Source: PXAP01 sp964421595
GTDB lineage: Bacteria > Bacteroidota > Bacteroidia > Bacteroidales > PUMT01
NCBI GenBank assembly: GCA_964421595.1
Contig: CAYQXY010000006.1
Location: forward strand, 62,001-126,000
DNA length: 64,000 nucleotides
Reading direction: 5' to 3'
In this document: in pieces, positions 45,169 through 54,735 of the stretch
Layout: each line of letters starts with the position of its first letter
How positions within the stretch are numbered: position 1 is the stretch's first letter
Program-made: the position numbers and the translations under genes
Notes under the pieces: model-generated
Told to the model about the DNA's origin: nothing
Seen by the model: the letters and a program-made list of their open reading frames with translations, nothing else
Database searches by the model: none

Positions 45169-45846
45169 ATGGATATTATTTTCCATATTGAAAAATTGCA
45201 TATGGACCGGGAATTATCACCTCAGGATTTAAGAAAAAAAAGGACCAGGCTTACATTCAAAGTTGCTGTAGTTTTATTAATACTGATAATCACAGTGGCA
45301 GTTGTAAGATCATTCCTTGCTCCCTCACTTTCGCTGGATGATGTCAGAACAGCCGTTGCAGAAAAAGGCGTTATAGAAGCATCAGTTTCGGCTTCAGGCA
45401 TAATTCTTCCTGAATTTGAGGAAGTACTGACCTCTCCGGTAACATCACAAATTCTAAAGGTGTATCGTAATGTCGGCGATTTGGTATCCGCCGGAGACAC
45501 TATTTTAATCCTTGATGCTATCAATGAGCAGCTTCAGCTTGAAAAAATGCTTGAAGAGCTGGCATCAAAACAAAACAGGATTACCAGAATGCAGCTAAAC
45601 ATGGAACGTAGTCTGACTGAACTACAAACTACATATGAAATACAGAAACTGCGTACTGAAAACTATGAGACACACTATAACTCTGAAAAGTATATCAGGC
45701 AACTTGGGGGCAGTACCACCGAGATGGTCCGGCAGGCAGAACTGGAACTTCAGATCGCACTTATCGAACTGGAACGAATCAGGTTATCTGGTTTTGAGAT
45801 AAGGGCAAAAAGATATAAATTGCGGTTTGATCATTCGTTCAATTAA
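45169..45846 (+). CDS. HlyD/MacA-type efflux adaptor, C-terminally truncated
   Basis: The 225-codon frame starts like the periplasmic adaptor of an ABC efflux pump: one membrane anchor (about 31-51; FKVAVVLLILIITVAVV), the first lipoyl half (ISASVSASGIILPEFEEVLTS type, with VTSQILKVYRNVGDLVSAGDTILIL) and the outgoing coiled coil (QLEKMLEELASKQNRITRMQ to about 205). The returning helix, second lipoyl half, beta barrel and membrane-proximal domain are missing; intact relatives have about 400 residues. No efflux permease or outer-membrane factor follows. It is probably a non-functional remnant. Met12 (45202) may be the original start. Confidence 0.75.
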   Translation: MDIIFHIEKLHMDRELSPQDLRKKRTRLTFKVAVVLLILIITVAVVRSFLAPSLSLDDVRTAVAEKGVIEASVSASGIILPEFEEVLTSPVTSQILKVYRNVGDLVSAGDTILILDAINEQLQLEKMLEELASKQNRITRMQLNMERSLTELQTTYEIQKLRTENYETHYNSEKYIRQLGGSTTEMVRQAELELQIALIELERIRLSGFEIRAKRYKLRFDHSFN

Positions 45847-45858
45847 AGCATCCATATC

Positions 45859-46293
45859 ATGGGAAAGTCAACTGGATTAGCCAGTTTAAAAGGATTGCCC
45901 GGCAATCCGTTTTTTTATGCCGGTTTGATGATTTTGTTTTTTATAACTGGTTGCGATAAAGATAATGAACTTGTTGCAATTACTTCCATTGAAACTATAG
46001 AGCCCGTTTTAACTGAAACCGGATATGAAAGTGGAGGGAGGATGATCGGAAACAAGGAAATTGAGATCACTGGATATGGAGTGAGCTACAGTACCGGTGA
46101 AAACCCGGCAATTGAAGATGCAGTTGCTGCCGGAATTGAAATGAATGCAACGTGGGAAGAGAACCAGTTCACTGTTGATTTCAAAAGTCGGTTGCCGCTT
46201 CTTGCGCCTGGCACCAGATATTATCTTCGTGCCTATATTACAACCAGATCGGGAACCGCCTATGGTAACCAGGCACAGTTTACCACAAGATGA
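45859..46293 (+). CDS. Small lipoprotein with fibronectin III-like domain
   Basis: A 144-residue exported protein with lipobox FFITGC (Cys33). The mature part forms one FnIII-like unit common in Bacteroidota surface proteins: ITGYGVSYSTGENPAIED and LLAPGTRYYLRAYITTRSGTAYGNQAQFTT. The usual catalytic or binding partner domains are missing, so it may be a shortened copy. It starts only 12 bases after the truncated adaptor. Function unknown. Confidence 0.7.
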   Translation: MGKSTGLASLKGLPGNPFFYAGLMILFFITGCDKDNELVAITSIETIEPVLTETGYESGGRMIGNKEIEITGYGVSYSTGENPAIEDAVAAGIEMNATWEENQFTVDFKSRLPLLAPGTRYYLRAYITTRSGTAYGNQAQFTTR

Positions 46294-46496
46294 GAGTCAA
46301 CCTGAAAAATGAGAGTCAGCTGATCAAAAATCAGAAATTTTTGTTGAACTATGGTGTTGAAAAGTTGTTGTAATTATTGATTCCAACTATCACACACCGG
46401 TATCAAACGACATGATTTATTAAACTGTATTAATGATGTTATTGCCTGCTGTCTGACACTATTTTTAGATTTTATTAACAATGTTAAAAGGAAAAA

Positions 46497-47444
46497 ATGA
46501 CCAATCTAACCCGCATGAAGAGAATAGTATCCGTAATCTGCCTTACGATGATATTTACTTTAACCATGAGTCAGGATTTTGAAGTAAACCTTTGGCCAGA
46601 TAAGATGCTTGATCCAGATTCAGATGAAAAAGAGGCTCAGGTGTATACTGATATACTTCGTATAAGTAATGTTCAGGTTCCTTCTGTTGCCGTTTATCTT
46701 CCGGCAAAAAGGCAGGCTACCGGGCAAGCTGTACTTATTTGTCCCGGAGGGGGATATAACATTCTGGCGTATGACTGGGAAGGTGTCGATGTTGCAAGAT
46801 GGTTTGCATCCAGGGGAATTGCTGCAGTTGTCCTGAAATACAGGCTTCCGGTTTCGAAAACAATCCCGGTAAGGTATGAAGCACCACTTCAGGATGCACA
46901 AAGAGCTATTAGACTTATAAGATTTAACGCCGATCACTGGAATATAGATGTGAACAAGATCGGTGTAATTGGTTTTTCGGCTGGTGGTCATCTGGCATCA
47001 ACCCTTGGAACAAGGTTCGATTATAATACCCTTGATCCGGTCGATGCAATTGATGAGGTAAGTGCTCGCCCTGATTTTATGGTGCTAGTTTACCCTGTCA
47101 TTAGCTTCCGGGAACAGTTTTTACATGCCGGTTCGAGAGATGCCCTGCTAGGGGAGAATGCTGATAGCGGACTAATTGATTTCTATTCAAATGAGCTGCA
47201 CGTGAGTTCAGGAACTCCTCCTGCTTTTCTCGTGCATTCGGGTGACGATACTGCAGTACCCGTCGAAAACAGCCTCTGTTTTTATCAGGCATTAATTAAT
47301 CAGAAGATTCCAGCTGAAATGCATATTTATCCGGAAGGTGGCCATGGGTATTCTCTGGCAATAGGCAGGGGATACCTTCAAACCTGGACCGACCGCTTAT
47401 ATGACTGGCTTCAGGATATTGATACAGCGGTAATTACTGAATAA
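46497..47444 (+). CDS. Secreted alpha/beta hydrolase, acetyl-xylan-esterase-like
   Basis: A 315-residue exported esterase. Met1 or Met7 (46515, giving MKRIVSVICLTMIF) starts the signal peptide. The mature start NLWPDK and PGGGYNILAYDWEGVDVARWFASRGIAAVVLKYRLP are typical of BD-FAE/axe-type esterases that remove acetyl groups from plant polysaccharides. Nucleophile Ser161 in IGFSAGGH, acid in SGDDTAVP and His in EGGHGYSL form the triad. No other polysaccharide genes are adjacent. Confidence 0.88.
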   Translation: MTNLTRMKRIVSVICLTMIFTLTMSQDFEVNLWPDKMLDPDSDEKEAQVYTDILRISNVQVPSVAVYLPAKRQATGQAVLICPGGGYNILAYDWEGVDVARWFASRGIAAVVLKYRLPVSKTIPVRYEAPLQDAQRAIRLIRFNADHWNIDVNKIGVIGFSAGGHLASTLGTRFDYNTLDPVDAIDEVSARPDFMVLVYPVISFREQFLHAGSRDALLGENADSGLIDFYSNELHVSSGTPPAFLVHSGDDTAVPVENSLCFYQALINQKIPAEMHIYPEGGHGYSLAIGRGYLQTWTDRLYDWLQDIDTAVITE

Positions 47445-47477
47445 AGGGTTTCTGCAAAATCAACCCAACACAGAGTA

Positions 47478-48443
47478 ATGATATCGATCTGCATCCCTGT
47501 TTATAATTATAATATTTCAGAGTTGACAGTTGAACTGATCAGGCAGGGAAATGACTCAGGGGCAGATTATGAAATAATTCTGATTGATGACTGCTCCTTG
47601 ATGGAGTACAGGAAAGCTAACAAAGCTTTATTCAGAATCTGCAAATATATCCAGCTTGACAGAAATGTTGGTCGGGCCAGAATCCGTAATCTTTTTATGG
47701 AACATGCCAGGTATGAAAATCTTCTGTTCGTCGACTGCGATTCGGTAATAATCAGGGAAGATTTTCTTTTAAGATATATTAAAGACATCAGCGAGAATGG
47801 ATCGCTGGTAATTTGTGGAGGAAGGGTTTATGAAACAGTATCACCTCCAGGTGAAAAAAAATTAAGGTGGAAGTATGGTACTTTCAGGGAAAGCCAGCCT
47901 CCCTCAGTCAGGAGAAAAAGCCCCTTCCGGTTTTTTATGAGCAATAATCTTCTTTTAAACAAAAAAGTGTTAGATAGTATCAGATTCGATGAAAGGCTAT
48001 TGGAATATGGCTATGAAGATACCCTGTTTGGTTACTGGCTGATGAAAAACAAAATAAAAATCAGTCATATTGAAAACCCGGTATTGCATGGCCACATTGA
48101 AACCAATTCTGAATTCCTTGAGAAAACTGAGAAAAGTGTTGCTAATCTGATGAGAATCGTCGACTTTGTTGGTTGTGATGATGATTTTGTCAATAATATC
48201 AGATTATTGCAAATTTATATAATGATAAACAGGATCAGGCTCACAGGAATCTGCAGATTTTCTCTCAATCAGCTGAGCCGGCTTTTCAAATATTTCCTGT
48301 CACGGGGTTTCGTCTACATGTGGATGTTTGATCTGTATAAGCTCGATTTGCTTATGCAGGCCGGAAAGCTCCCATTAGTTCCTGCTAATGAACGTGCGGA
48401 TAAAATAAAGCATACCATTGAAAAAAGCAATTCTGATCACTGA
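47478..48443 (+). CDS. Glycosyltransferase family 2 protein
   Basis: A 321-residue cytosolic or membrane-associated GT-A transferase. The N-terminus ISICIPVYNYNISELTVELI, the nucleotide-binding IILIDDCSLMEYR, the DxD-like FVDCDSVI (metal binding) and the late FDERLLEYGYEDTLFGYWLMK are family features. The acceptor cannot be read from the sequence; cell-surface glycan synthesis is likely. It lies 33 bases after the esterase gene. A hairpin follows the stop. Confidence 0.9.
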   Translation: MISICIPVYNYNISELTVELIRQGNDSGADYEIILIDDCSLMEYRKANKALFRICKYIQLDRNVGRARIRNLFMEHARYENLLFVDCDSVIIREDFLLRYIKDISENGSLVICGGRVYETVSPPGEKKLRWKYGTFRESQPPSVRRKSPFRFFMSNNLLLNKKVLDSIRFDERLLEYGYEDTLFGYWLMKNKIKISHIENPVLHGHIETNSEFLEKTEKSVANLMRIVDFVGCDDDFVNNIRLLQIYIMINRIRLTGICRFSLNQLSRLFKYFLSRGFVYMWMFDLYKLDLLMQAGKLPLVPANERADKIKHTIEKSNSDH

Positions 48444-48475
48444 ATAACTTTAAATCACTGTATAACATTAAAGCT

Positions 48476-48497
48476 CCCGGGAGTGGCCTTTCCCGGG
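48476..48497 (+). terminator. Possible terminator hairpin
   Basis: CCCGGGA pairs with TCCCGGG around an 8-base loop 33 bases after the glycosyltransferase stop. The T-run is poor, so activity is uncertain. Confidence 0.4.
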
Positions 48498-48659
48498 TAC
48501 GGGTTTCATCTATTGGCATCGCTTACTTGCTTATGCCGGGATATTTATAGGATTTTCATTCACTATTCTCCTCCTGTCATCCATGTACATATATGGTAGA
48601 CAGCCGGATATCGGCTAGAAAGACGGCTGGTTTACAGAATCCTCCGGATCTAACAAATA

Positions 48660-49454
48660 TTATTCTATAAGAATAACAGTAGAGGGATCATTAATCCTGA
48701 AAGTAAATGATTCTGTAAAAAAGAGGTTAACCATTTTGTCATCATGTGATTCGTAGCCAATTGAGATATCCTGTCCGAGGACAAGATGAAGCTCAGGAGC
48801 ATTGGCAGGAGTAAGGATAGTCTCTTCTATAAAGTGACTCAAAATAACTGGTCCGCCAAGCAATTTCTCCAGTTGTATCTTTAGAGGATATGCCTTGAAA
48901 TGGGAAGATATTTTCTCCCATCTTTCGGGACTGACCACTAAAGTATAAGGTCCGCCGATTGATGCGTGCTTTAATTTTGTCATACCATGGGAAACCACAG
49001 CAAGCAAATCATCTATTAAATCAGGAAAAGTCAGCTTTTCCTTGACATTACACTCTGTTAAGCCTGTTATTGAGGCGTTCTTAAGTCCATAAAATATGGT
49101 TCTTTCCTCAAATTCAGCAAGCCTGACGGCAGCCTTCTCCATTGCCTGAAGATCTATGTCACGGGCACCTCTGGCAAGATTGTCAAGTTCCCAAATCTCA
49201 AGGCTGAATTTGATTCGCGGTTCAATAAGTGGCTGAACTTTGTTAATTCCGTAAACTACTCCATTATTTTTCTGATTTGCCGGGATAATCAGCCTTCCCT
49301 CAGGATACGCGGCATAATCCCAGCCTTTGGGGCCAAGTACATTGACAAATTTTCTGGCCGACAGGTGCGAATTTAAAAAACGCTTTGATTCTGATTTGAT
49401 CTCATCCCATGCTTCACTGGAAACAGGGGCCAACGATTGCTTTAAAATATCCAT
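48660..49454 (-). CDS. Family 1 encapsulin shell protein
   Basis: A 264-residue HK97-fold protein that self-assembles into a nanocompartment. It follows the Thermotoga maritima encapsulin along its full length: LKQSLAPVSSEAWDEI, SARKFVNVLGPKGWDYAAYPEGR, IKFSLEIWELDNLARGARDIDL, AEFEERTIFYGL, GGPYTLVVSPERWEKI and LGQDISIGYESHDDKMVNLFFTESFTFRI. The cargo gene lies 12 bases upstream on the same strand, so this is an iron-storage encapsulin. No phage genes occur nearby, excluding a prophage capsid. Confidence 0.97.
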   Translation of the reverse strand: MDILKQSLAPVSSEAWDEIKSESKRFLNSHLSARKFVNVLGPKGWDYAAYPEGRLIIPANQKNNGVVYGINKVQPLIEPRIKFSLEIWELDNLARGARDIDLQAMEKAAVRLAEFEERTIFYGLKNASITGLTECNVKEKLTFPDLIDDLLAVVSHGMTKLKHASIGGPYTLVVSPERWEKISSHFKAYPLKIQLEKLLGGPVILSHFIEETILTPANAPELHLVLGQDISIGYESHDDKMVNLFFTESFTFRINDPSTVILIE

Positions 49455-49466
49455 AATCCTCTTATA

Positions 49467-49775
49467 TTATTTGATGTTTCCAATCTCAAGGCTTGTATTG
49501 ACGCCATCATTAGTGTCAACGAATATTTGCTTCTTTATCTGCTCATCCCAGCCCGGCATGTTTTTTCTAAGCCATTCAATTGTCTTGCACGCATGTTCAA
49601 TCTCTTCGTCCCTGTTATGCTCAAGAATTGCTTTGAGTTCATCATTTTTGGTTGTTACAACTCTCTGATGATACCAGTCCACGGCCTCTACCTCTTCTTT
49701 TAAACTGTTAAGGGCTCGTGAAAAATCCCTTGCCTCCGGGGTAAGTTCTTCAGCGGGTTCATGGTAATTTGACAT
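49467..49775 (-). CDS. Encapsulated ferritin-like protein (EncFtn) cargo
   Basis: A 102-residue, two-helix ferroxidase that works as a decamer inside the encapsulin shell. Compared with Rhodospirillum rubrum EncFtn, the metal ligands Glu28, Glu58 and His61 and the Trp34-Tyr35 pair are conserved (EEVEAVDWYHQRV; HNRDEEIEHA). The C-terminus TSLEIGNIK is the expected targeting peptide (usual form LxxGSLKG or similar), here with NIK as its end. It oxidises Fe(II) for storage in the shell. It is the first gene of the pair. Confidence 0.95.
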   Translation of the reverse strand: MSNYHEPAEELTPEARDFSRALNSLKEEVEAVDWYHQRVVTTKNDELKAILEHNRDEEIEHACKTIEWLRKNMPGWDEQIKKQIFVDTNDGVNTSLEIGNIK

Positions 49776-50058
49776 ATAGAATAGATTTTAGGTTTCTGTA
49801 ATTCCTGATTCGAATCATAAAATTAAATAGAATTCAAACTAATACCAAGCATGGACCGGTTTAATTAAATTTGTTTTTCCCTGTTATTGTTGCAAATGAG
49901 GTGTATTCCTGTTTTCAATGCCCGGCTGGCGTTTAGGTATCTGACAGATTCAGCAGCATGATTAATGGAACACTGAATGGTTTATTATATCTTTATTTTT
50001 AAATATACAGGAATTATATTTTCAGTTTAACACTGATATATGTTAAAAGACGAATGTA

Positions 50059-51066
50059 ATGGTAAAGAGAATTGATGAATCGGATACTTTTCTTAAGGCA
50101 TATAACAACAGACCAGCCAGAACTATGGTCAAAACTATGCTAATTGATAATTACACACGTGCAGTCCTGCTTCACCACCCAAAAGACAAGCTTTCTTTTA
50201 ATTTGATCAATCAAAAATGCAGCCGGATGATTGATTATATTTTCGACCGCATTGAAGAGGTAAAGTATTCGCCTGAAAAACTGTTTCCCTTGTTTGAGAG
50301 GCTATCAAGGAATAACTCCCGGAGGGATGATATATGGTTTTGTGAATTCATTGAATCATATGAAAATTACAAACATAATGTTAAACTAATCAGGAGGTAT
50401 GATCAGATAAAGGATTTTCTCAAAGGAAACTCATTCTGTGATGTTGGTTGTGGAGGTGGTGACCTTGCTTTTTATGTTAAAAAGCATTCACCTGCTATCA
50501 GCATGTCTGCCGGTATAGATGTAGTGGACTGGCGTACTGAGGGTTTGAAGAAGGAGATCGATTTTTTGCTTATGGATCTTTCTTCCAGGGGGACGGTATC
50601 TTCACGACAGTTTGACACGGTGACCTGTCTGGCGGTACTTCATCATATCTCCTCAGGTGATGAGGCCGTTAATGTATTTCTTTCTAATCTGAAATCAGCA
50701 CTCAGTAAAACCAGTACATTGATTATCGAGGAAGATGTTTTAATTACAAGGGAGATCCAGGATAGTCACGAATTTGTTAATGATATTGAAATTTTAAAAA
50801 CGAATCAGATTTATTTTAATAATTTTATTGCACTAAATGAAAAGGATCAAAAGGCTGTCCTTATCCTGATTGATTTTCTCGCCAACTGTCTTTCGGTTGG
50901 TGTCCCCCAAATGGCATTTCCATGTGGTTTCAGAAGCATTGAAAACTGGATAGATTTGTTCACAACCAATCTCTATAAAGTTGATGAGGTCCGCATACAT
51001 GGATTCATACCTGGTAATTTCAATCAGTCAGCACATGCCACTTTTGTTTTGTCTTCATGCAGTTAA
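50059..51066 (+). CDS. Class I SAM-dependent methyltransferase
   Basis: A 335-residue protein with a Rossmann methyltransferase domain. Motif I is FCDVGCGGGDLAFYV (about 133-147), an acidic end of beta2 is GIDVVDW, and TVTCLAVLHHISSGDEAVN is motif post-I/IV. Residues 1-125 form an N-terminal helical region of unknown role and the C-terminus (KVDEVRIHGFIPGNFNQSAHATFVL) the usual final strands. The acceptor is unknown; it is divergent from the encapsulin pair by 283 bases. Confidence 0.85.
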   Translation: MVKRIDESDTFLKAYNNRPARTMVKTMLIDNYTRAVLLHHPKDKLSFNLINQKCSRMIDYIFDRIEEVKYSPEKLFPLFERLSRNNSRRDDIWFCEFIESYENYKHNVKLIRRYDQIKDFLKGNSFCDVGCGGGDLAFYVKKHSPAISMSAGIDVVDWRTEGLKKEIDFLLMDLSSRGTVSSRQFDTVTCLAVLHHISSGDEAVNVFLSNLKSALSKTSTLIIEEDVLITREIQDSHEFVNDIEILKTNQIYFNNFIALNEKDQKAVLILIDFLANCLSVGVPQMAFPCGFRSIENWIDLFTTNLYKVDEVRIHGFIPGNFNQSAHATFVLSSCS

Positions 51067-51156
51067 ATTGAAATAATAAGTACTACTTTTGATTGTTTTT
51101 TAAAGGGTTCATATATTTCAGATAAACATAGTACAATTACTCAAATATTCCCAAAA

Positions 51157-52038
51157 ATGATCTTATTATCACAATTAGCCGGAAAGTTCAGGATCGTCGG
51201 ACTTTTGATAATCTTTTCAGCAATATTTAGCGGTTGTGGCGACCGTCCGGCGGAGGAAATGTATGTTGTTGACGAAATGCAGGAAAGATCTTATCAGCCT
51301 GAGGCCATGCCAGGCCGGCAAGCCACGCTTTCAAGTCCGGAAAGGGATGCTTTTCCCGGATCAGATATTGTTGCCGATGAGAAGAAAGTGATAAGGAGCG
51401 GGAACATCGGTTTAAAAGTTGATGATCTTGAAGATGCAAGACAGGTGATCGACTCTCTTGTTCTCTATTTCGGTGGTTATTATTCCAATGAAAGTTTTAA
51501 TGATTTTGACCATCAGGCAATGTACCACCTCACAGCAAGGGTTCCTTCCGCCTCTTTTGAGCCGTTCACTGAAGGCATTGAAACATCAGGGTTCAGGGTA
51601 GCTGATAAGAATATTTCAGCAAGGGATGTGACTGAAGAATACATTGACCTGGAGATGAGGCTTGCCAACAGGAGGCGATATCTCGAAAGGTATAATGAAC
51701 TTCTCAAACAGGCCGGCACGATAAAGGATATTATTGATATAGAGGAGAATACCAGGAAACTGGAGGAGGAGATCGAAAGTGCAGAGGGCAGACTTAAATA
51801 CCTCACCGGACAGATAGATTACAGTACTTTGTATATAACACTCACACAGGAGAAAGAATTCAGGTTCCAGCCTGACAGGCGGGATGGATTTTATGAAAGG
51901 CTAAAACAATCCCTTTCCCGGGGATGGTATGGACTGATAGATTTCTCCCTGTTCATAATCCGTCTCTGGCCATTCTGGATAATTCTTGTTATTGCAGTTG
52001 CACTGTTCAGAAGATTTTCAGGAAGACGCAAAAAATAG
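51157..52038 (+). CDS. DUF4349 lipoprotein
   Basis: A 293-residue envelope protein. The signal ends in IFSGC (Cys27). The DUF4349 core starts at KVIRSGNIGLKVDDLEDARQ, continues with VPSASFEPFTEGIETSGFRVADKNISARDVTEEYIDLEMRLANRRRYLERY (coiled coil) and EIESAEGRLKYLTGQIDYSTLYITL. A membrane helix at about 265-285 (LWPFWIILVIAVALF) is followed by a basic tail, so it bridges both ends to membranes. Function of the family is not known. Confidence 0.9.
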   Translation: MILLSQLAGKFRIVGLLIIFSAIFSGCGDRPAEEMYVVDEMQERSYQPEAMPGRQATLSSPERDAFPGSDIVADEKKVIRSGNIGLKVDDLEDARQVIDSLVLYFGGYYSNESFNDFDHQAMYHLTARVPSASFEPFTEGIETSGFRVADKNISARDVTEEYIDLEMRLANRRRYLERYNELLKQAGTIKDIIDIEENTRKLEEEIESAEGRLKYLTGQIDYSTLYITLTQEKEFRFQPDRRDGFYERLKQSLSRGWYGLIDFSLFIIRLWPFWIILVIAVALFRRFSGRRKK

Positions 52039-52335
52039 TGATACTCTTTACTTTTAGTGAGAAACCCTTGCCTGATTTATGGATATCCTTCAGGGAAAGA
52101 CGTTGTCAACTGTGTAAATAATTCGTTAAAATCAAACTAACCACCACTCGAGGAGTTGGTTTTGACCCCGAACTTACACAACATTTCGTATTTCTAACCT
52201 TGTCTTCCGTGCAAATGCACCGTCAGGATGGTTAAGCTTCCAAAGTATGCGGTTCTCAATGAATTACTAAATCAATATCTTAGTATTCAGTTACGTAAGA
52301 TTTAATAGGGAATATATAATGGGACACTTATGAAG
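52039..52335. other. Gap without recognised features
   Basis: About 300 bases between convergent genes. An imperfect stem AACCACCACT/AGTTGGTT near 52139-52160 is the only structure noted. Confidence 0.35.
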
Positions 52336-53193
52336 TCAAAATCTCAATGATTGAAGGTAAACTGCAGCTGAGGCCAGGCAGCCCATACCGTCTTTGACAT
52401 TGTCTTTTTCAACAAAAAAATGTTTTATATCCTGGTCTAAAGCTTCTGACAGTACCTCCCCAAAGTCGATTATTCCATTTCCCGGACATGCAAAAGTCTG
52501 CTCTTCACCCGGTGCCATATCCTTAATGTGAAGGATCGGGTAACGTCCTCTATACTTCTTCAGGGTTTCTATTGGATCGGCACCACCCTTTTGGGTCCAG
52601 TAGATATCAAGCTCACATTTCACAAGGTCAGGGTCGGTATTTTCCATAAGGTAGTCAAAAGGTAATACTCCTTCCCCGGAAGGGAAAAACTCCAGGTCGT
52701 GGTTGTGCCAGCACAAAGTTAGTCCGTGCTCTTTAGAGATCACACCAATCCTGTTAAGCAGGTCTGCACTCTCTTTACAGTTTTCCAGTGATAAAGGCGC
52801 ACCTCCAAACCATGGCCAGTACATTACAGCATATTCTACCCCGATAGAGTTAAGTCTGTCAAGTGCCCGTTTAACCTCTTCTTCATCTCTTGAAAAACTG
52901 CCTCCCCCGGCAACAGGTTTCAGTCCGATACCTTTTAAATATTCAAGAAAAGATGCTGCCGATTCACCCATGTAATTTCCTGTCTCTATTTCCGAATAAC
53001 CCATTTCAACAGTTCTTGCCAGAACTTCTTTCCAGTCCCCTTCTTTTAATTCCCGGCCAATAATGCCGGAGATATAGCCAATATTTCCGAGTCTGCTTTC
53101 ATTACCGCCCGTGCAAGATACCAAAGGGTTTGCTGCAATTACCAATGCCGTGCCGGCAGTCATGGTTCTCAGGAATTTTCTTCTGTTGATCAT
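52336..53193 (-). CDS. Sugar phosphate isomerase/epimerase family TIM-barrel protein
   Basis: A 285-residue exported TIM-barrel protein. The start MINRRKFLRTMTAGTALVI is a twin-arginine signal with a lipobox (PLVSC), so it is probably folded in the cytoplasm and anchored as a lipoprotein. Metal-binding elements of the xylose-isomerase-like superfamily are GYSEIETGNY, CWHNHDLEF, CELDIYWT, LHIKDM and FVEKDNV. It lies 210 bases after a Gfo/Idh/MocA oxidoreductase gene on the same strand, a common pairing in periplasmic sugar oxidation and epimerisation. Substrate unknown. Confidence 0.88.
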   Translation of the reverse strand: MINRRKFLRTMTAGTALVIAANPLVSCTGGNESRLGNIGYISGIIGRELKEGDWKEVLARTVEMGYSEIETGNYMGESAASFLEYLKGIGLKPVAGGGSFSRDEEEVKRALDRLNSIGVEYAVMYWPWFGGAPLSLENCKESADLLNRIGVISKEHGLTLCWHNHDLEFFPSGEGVLPFDYLMENTDPDLVKCELDIYWTQKGGADPIETLKKYRGRYPILHIKDMAPGEEQTFACPGNGIIDFGEVLSEALDQDIKHFFVEKDNVKDGMGCLASAAVYLQSLRF

Positions 53194-53403
53194 CTGAATA
53201 ATGTATTAATTATCATTATATTGAAGAGATTATTTTGTTTGGTCTGAAGAGTTATAGTCCATTCTCGTAAAGAGAGTAAGGGATCTGCCAGAGGAATTTT
53301 TTAAGCAGTTAAAATAAGCAATTCAAACTTCTTTTCACCTGGTAAAATTCCATAATGCCAATGATTCGGTAATTATTCATTCTGCGTACCATGGCACAGG
53401 TTC

Positions 53404-54735
53404 CTATCCGATTTTAGGCAGAGTCCATGGCGCCCTGTATTCAGGGGTTATCAGCTCATTTGCCTTCTCGCTGTTGGTGAAGCGGGAGTTTTGGTCATCC
53501 CAGATTAACAAAGATTCACCAACTCTTGCTGCTATATTCGGTATATGTACATGAAGAGCGGCTGCACGGCCAATCTCGGGGGTGCAAACCGGCGTTTCCC
53601 TTGTTTTTACACAATCAAGGAAGTTTCTTACATGAATTGAATGCGCCTCCCGAAGTCCGTTTACCTGTCTGGCCTCAATTTTACCTTCGTTTGTACTGTT
53701 ATCCCATTCCGGATAAACCCTGAAGCTGTGCCTGTCGGTTACTATTGTACCTTTTTCACCGATAAAGGCGGCACCATACATCTTTTCCCATGGCCCCTGC
53801 TGAACGCCTGCAGTCATATCCCAGTTGATAACATAATCTTTTTTAGGATAGACAACTGTCATCGTATCGAACGAATCTCTCTGTCTTGTTTCTGTTGAAG
53901 TATTGGCAGCATACGTCATTACCTGTCCGGGAGCGGCAATAATATCACCAGCCCAAAGTCCCATATCAATAAGATGTACACCCCAGTCGGACATTAATCC
54001 CCCTCCATAATCCCAGAAATGTCTCCATGAGCCATGAAAACGGTTCCTGTTGAAGGGCCGCTTTGGCGAAGGCCCCAGCCATGTATCATAATCAACACCA
54101 TCCGGTACAGGTTCATCTTCCCTTGGAATACTCCCTATCCCATAATTAAAATTACCCCAGATATTAACTTTCCGAAGAGTTCCGATATAACCTTCCTTTA
54201 CCATATTCATGGTTTCGAGGAAGGCAACATTGCTTCTTTGCTGCTGCCCTACCTGTACTACTTTTTTATAATACCTGGCCGCTTCAACCATAATGTTGCA
54301 TTCTGCTATTGTATTGGCAAGAGGTTTTTCTACATAGACATCTTTCCCTGCCTGTAAACAATAAACAAGTTGCAGGCAATGCCAATGATCTGGTGTGCCA
54401 ATTATCACAGCATCAATATCTTTCTGCTCCAGCATCTTTCTGAAATCACTGTAAAGACGGGGATGCTGATCATAGTTCTCTTTCAGGTTTCCGGCTCTTT
54501 CACCAAGGATATTTGAATCGATATCACATAAAGCTACACAATTGACATCGCTGTATTCCAGGTGGTGGCGCAAAATACTAAAACCGTGATTTCTGCAGCC
54601 TATAAGGGCAATATTAATTTTATCTGATGGAGATATATTTCGTTCCCATGCACGTGCAGGTAATATTGCACCTACACTGATGCCAGCCGATGTGATTGCA
54701 GATTTTTTGATGAAACTTCTTCGGTTGATATGCAT
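53404..54735 (-). CDS. Gfo/Idh/MocA family oxidoreductase, Tat-exported
   Basis: A 443-residue NAD(P)-dependent sugar oxidoreductase. MHINRRSFIKKSAITSAGISV is a Tat signal. The Rossmann domain starts KINIALIGCRNHGFSILRHHL; the catalytic lysine lies in VYVEKPLANT, which is the family hallmark; HFWDYGGGLMSDWGVHLIDMGLW and the C-terminal VRNFLDCVKTRETPVCTPEIG follow. Bacteroidota often export such enzymes with bound cofactor. It precedes the TIM-barrel protein gene. Confidence 0.92.
   Translation of the reverse strand: MHINRRSFIKKSAITSAGISVGAILPARAWERNISPSDKINIALIGCRNHGFSILRHHLEYSDVNCVALCDIDSNILGERAGNLKENYDQHPRLYSDFRKMLEQKDIDAVIIGTPDHWHCLQLVYCLQAGKDVYVEKPLANTIAECNIMVEAARYYKKVVQVGQQQRSNVAFLETMNMVKEGYIGTLRKVNIWGNFNYGIGSIPREDEPVPDGVDYDTWLGPSPKRPFNRNRFHGSWRHFWDYGGGLMSDWGVHLIDMGLWAGDIIAAPGQVMTYAANTSTETRQRDSFDTMTVVYPKKDYVINWDMTAGVQQGPWEKMYGAAFIGEKGTIVTDRHSFRVYPEWDNSTNEGKIEARQVNGLREAHSIHVRNFLDCVKTRETPVCTPEIGRAAALHVHIPNIAARVGESLLIWDDQNSRFTNSEKANELITPEYRAPWTLPKIG

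Noticed and set aside
48660..49775. Prophage capsid interpretation of the HK97-fold protein
   Set aside because: No terminase, portal or tail genes nearby; the EncFtn cargo with a targeting peptide identifies an encapsulin.
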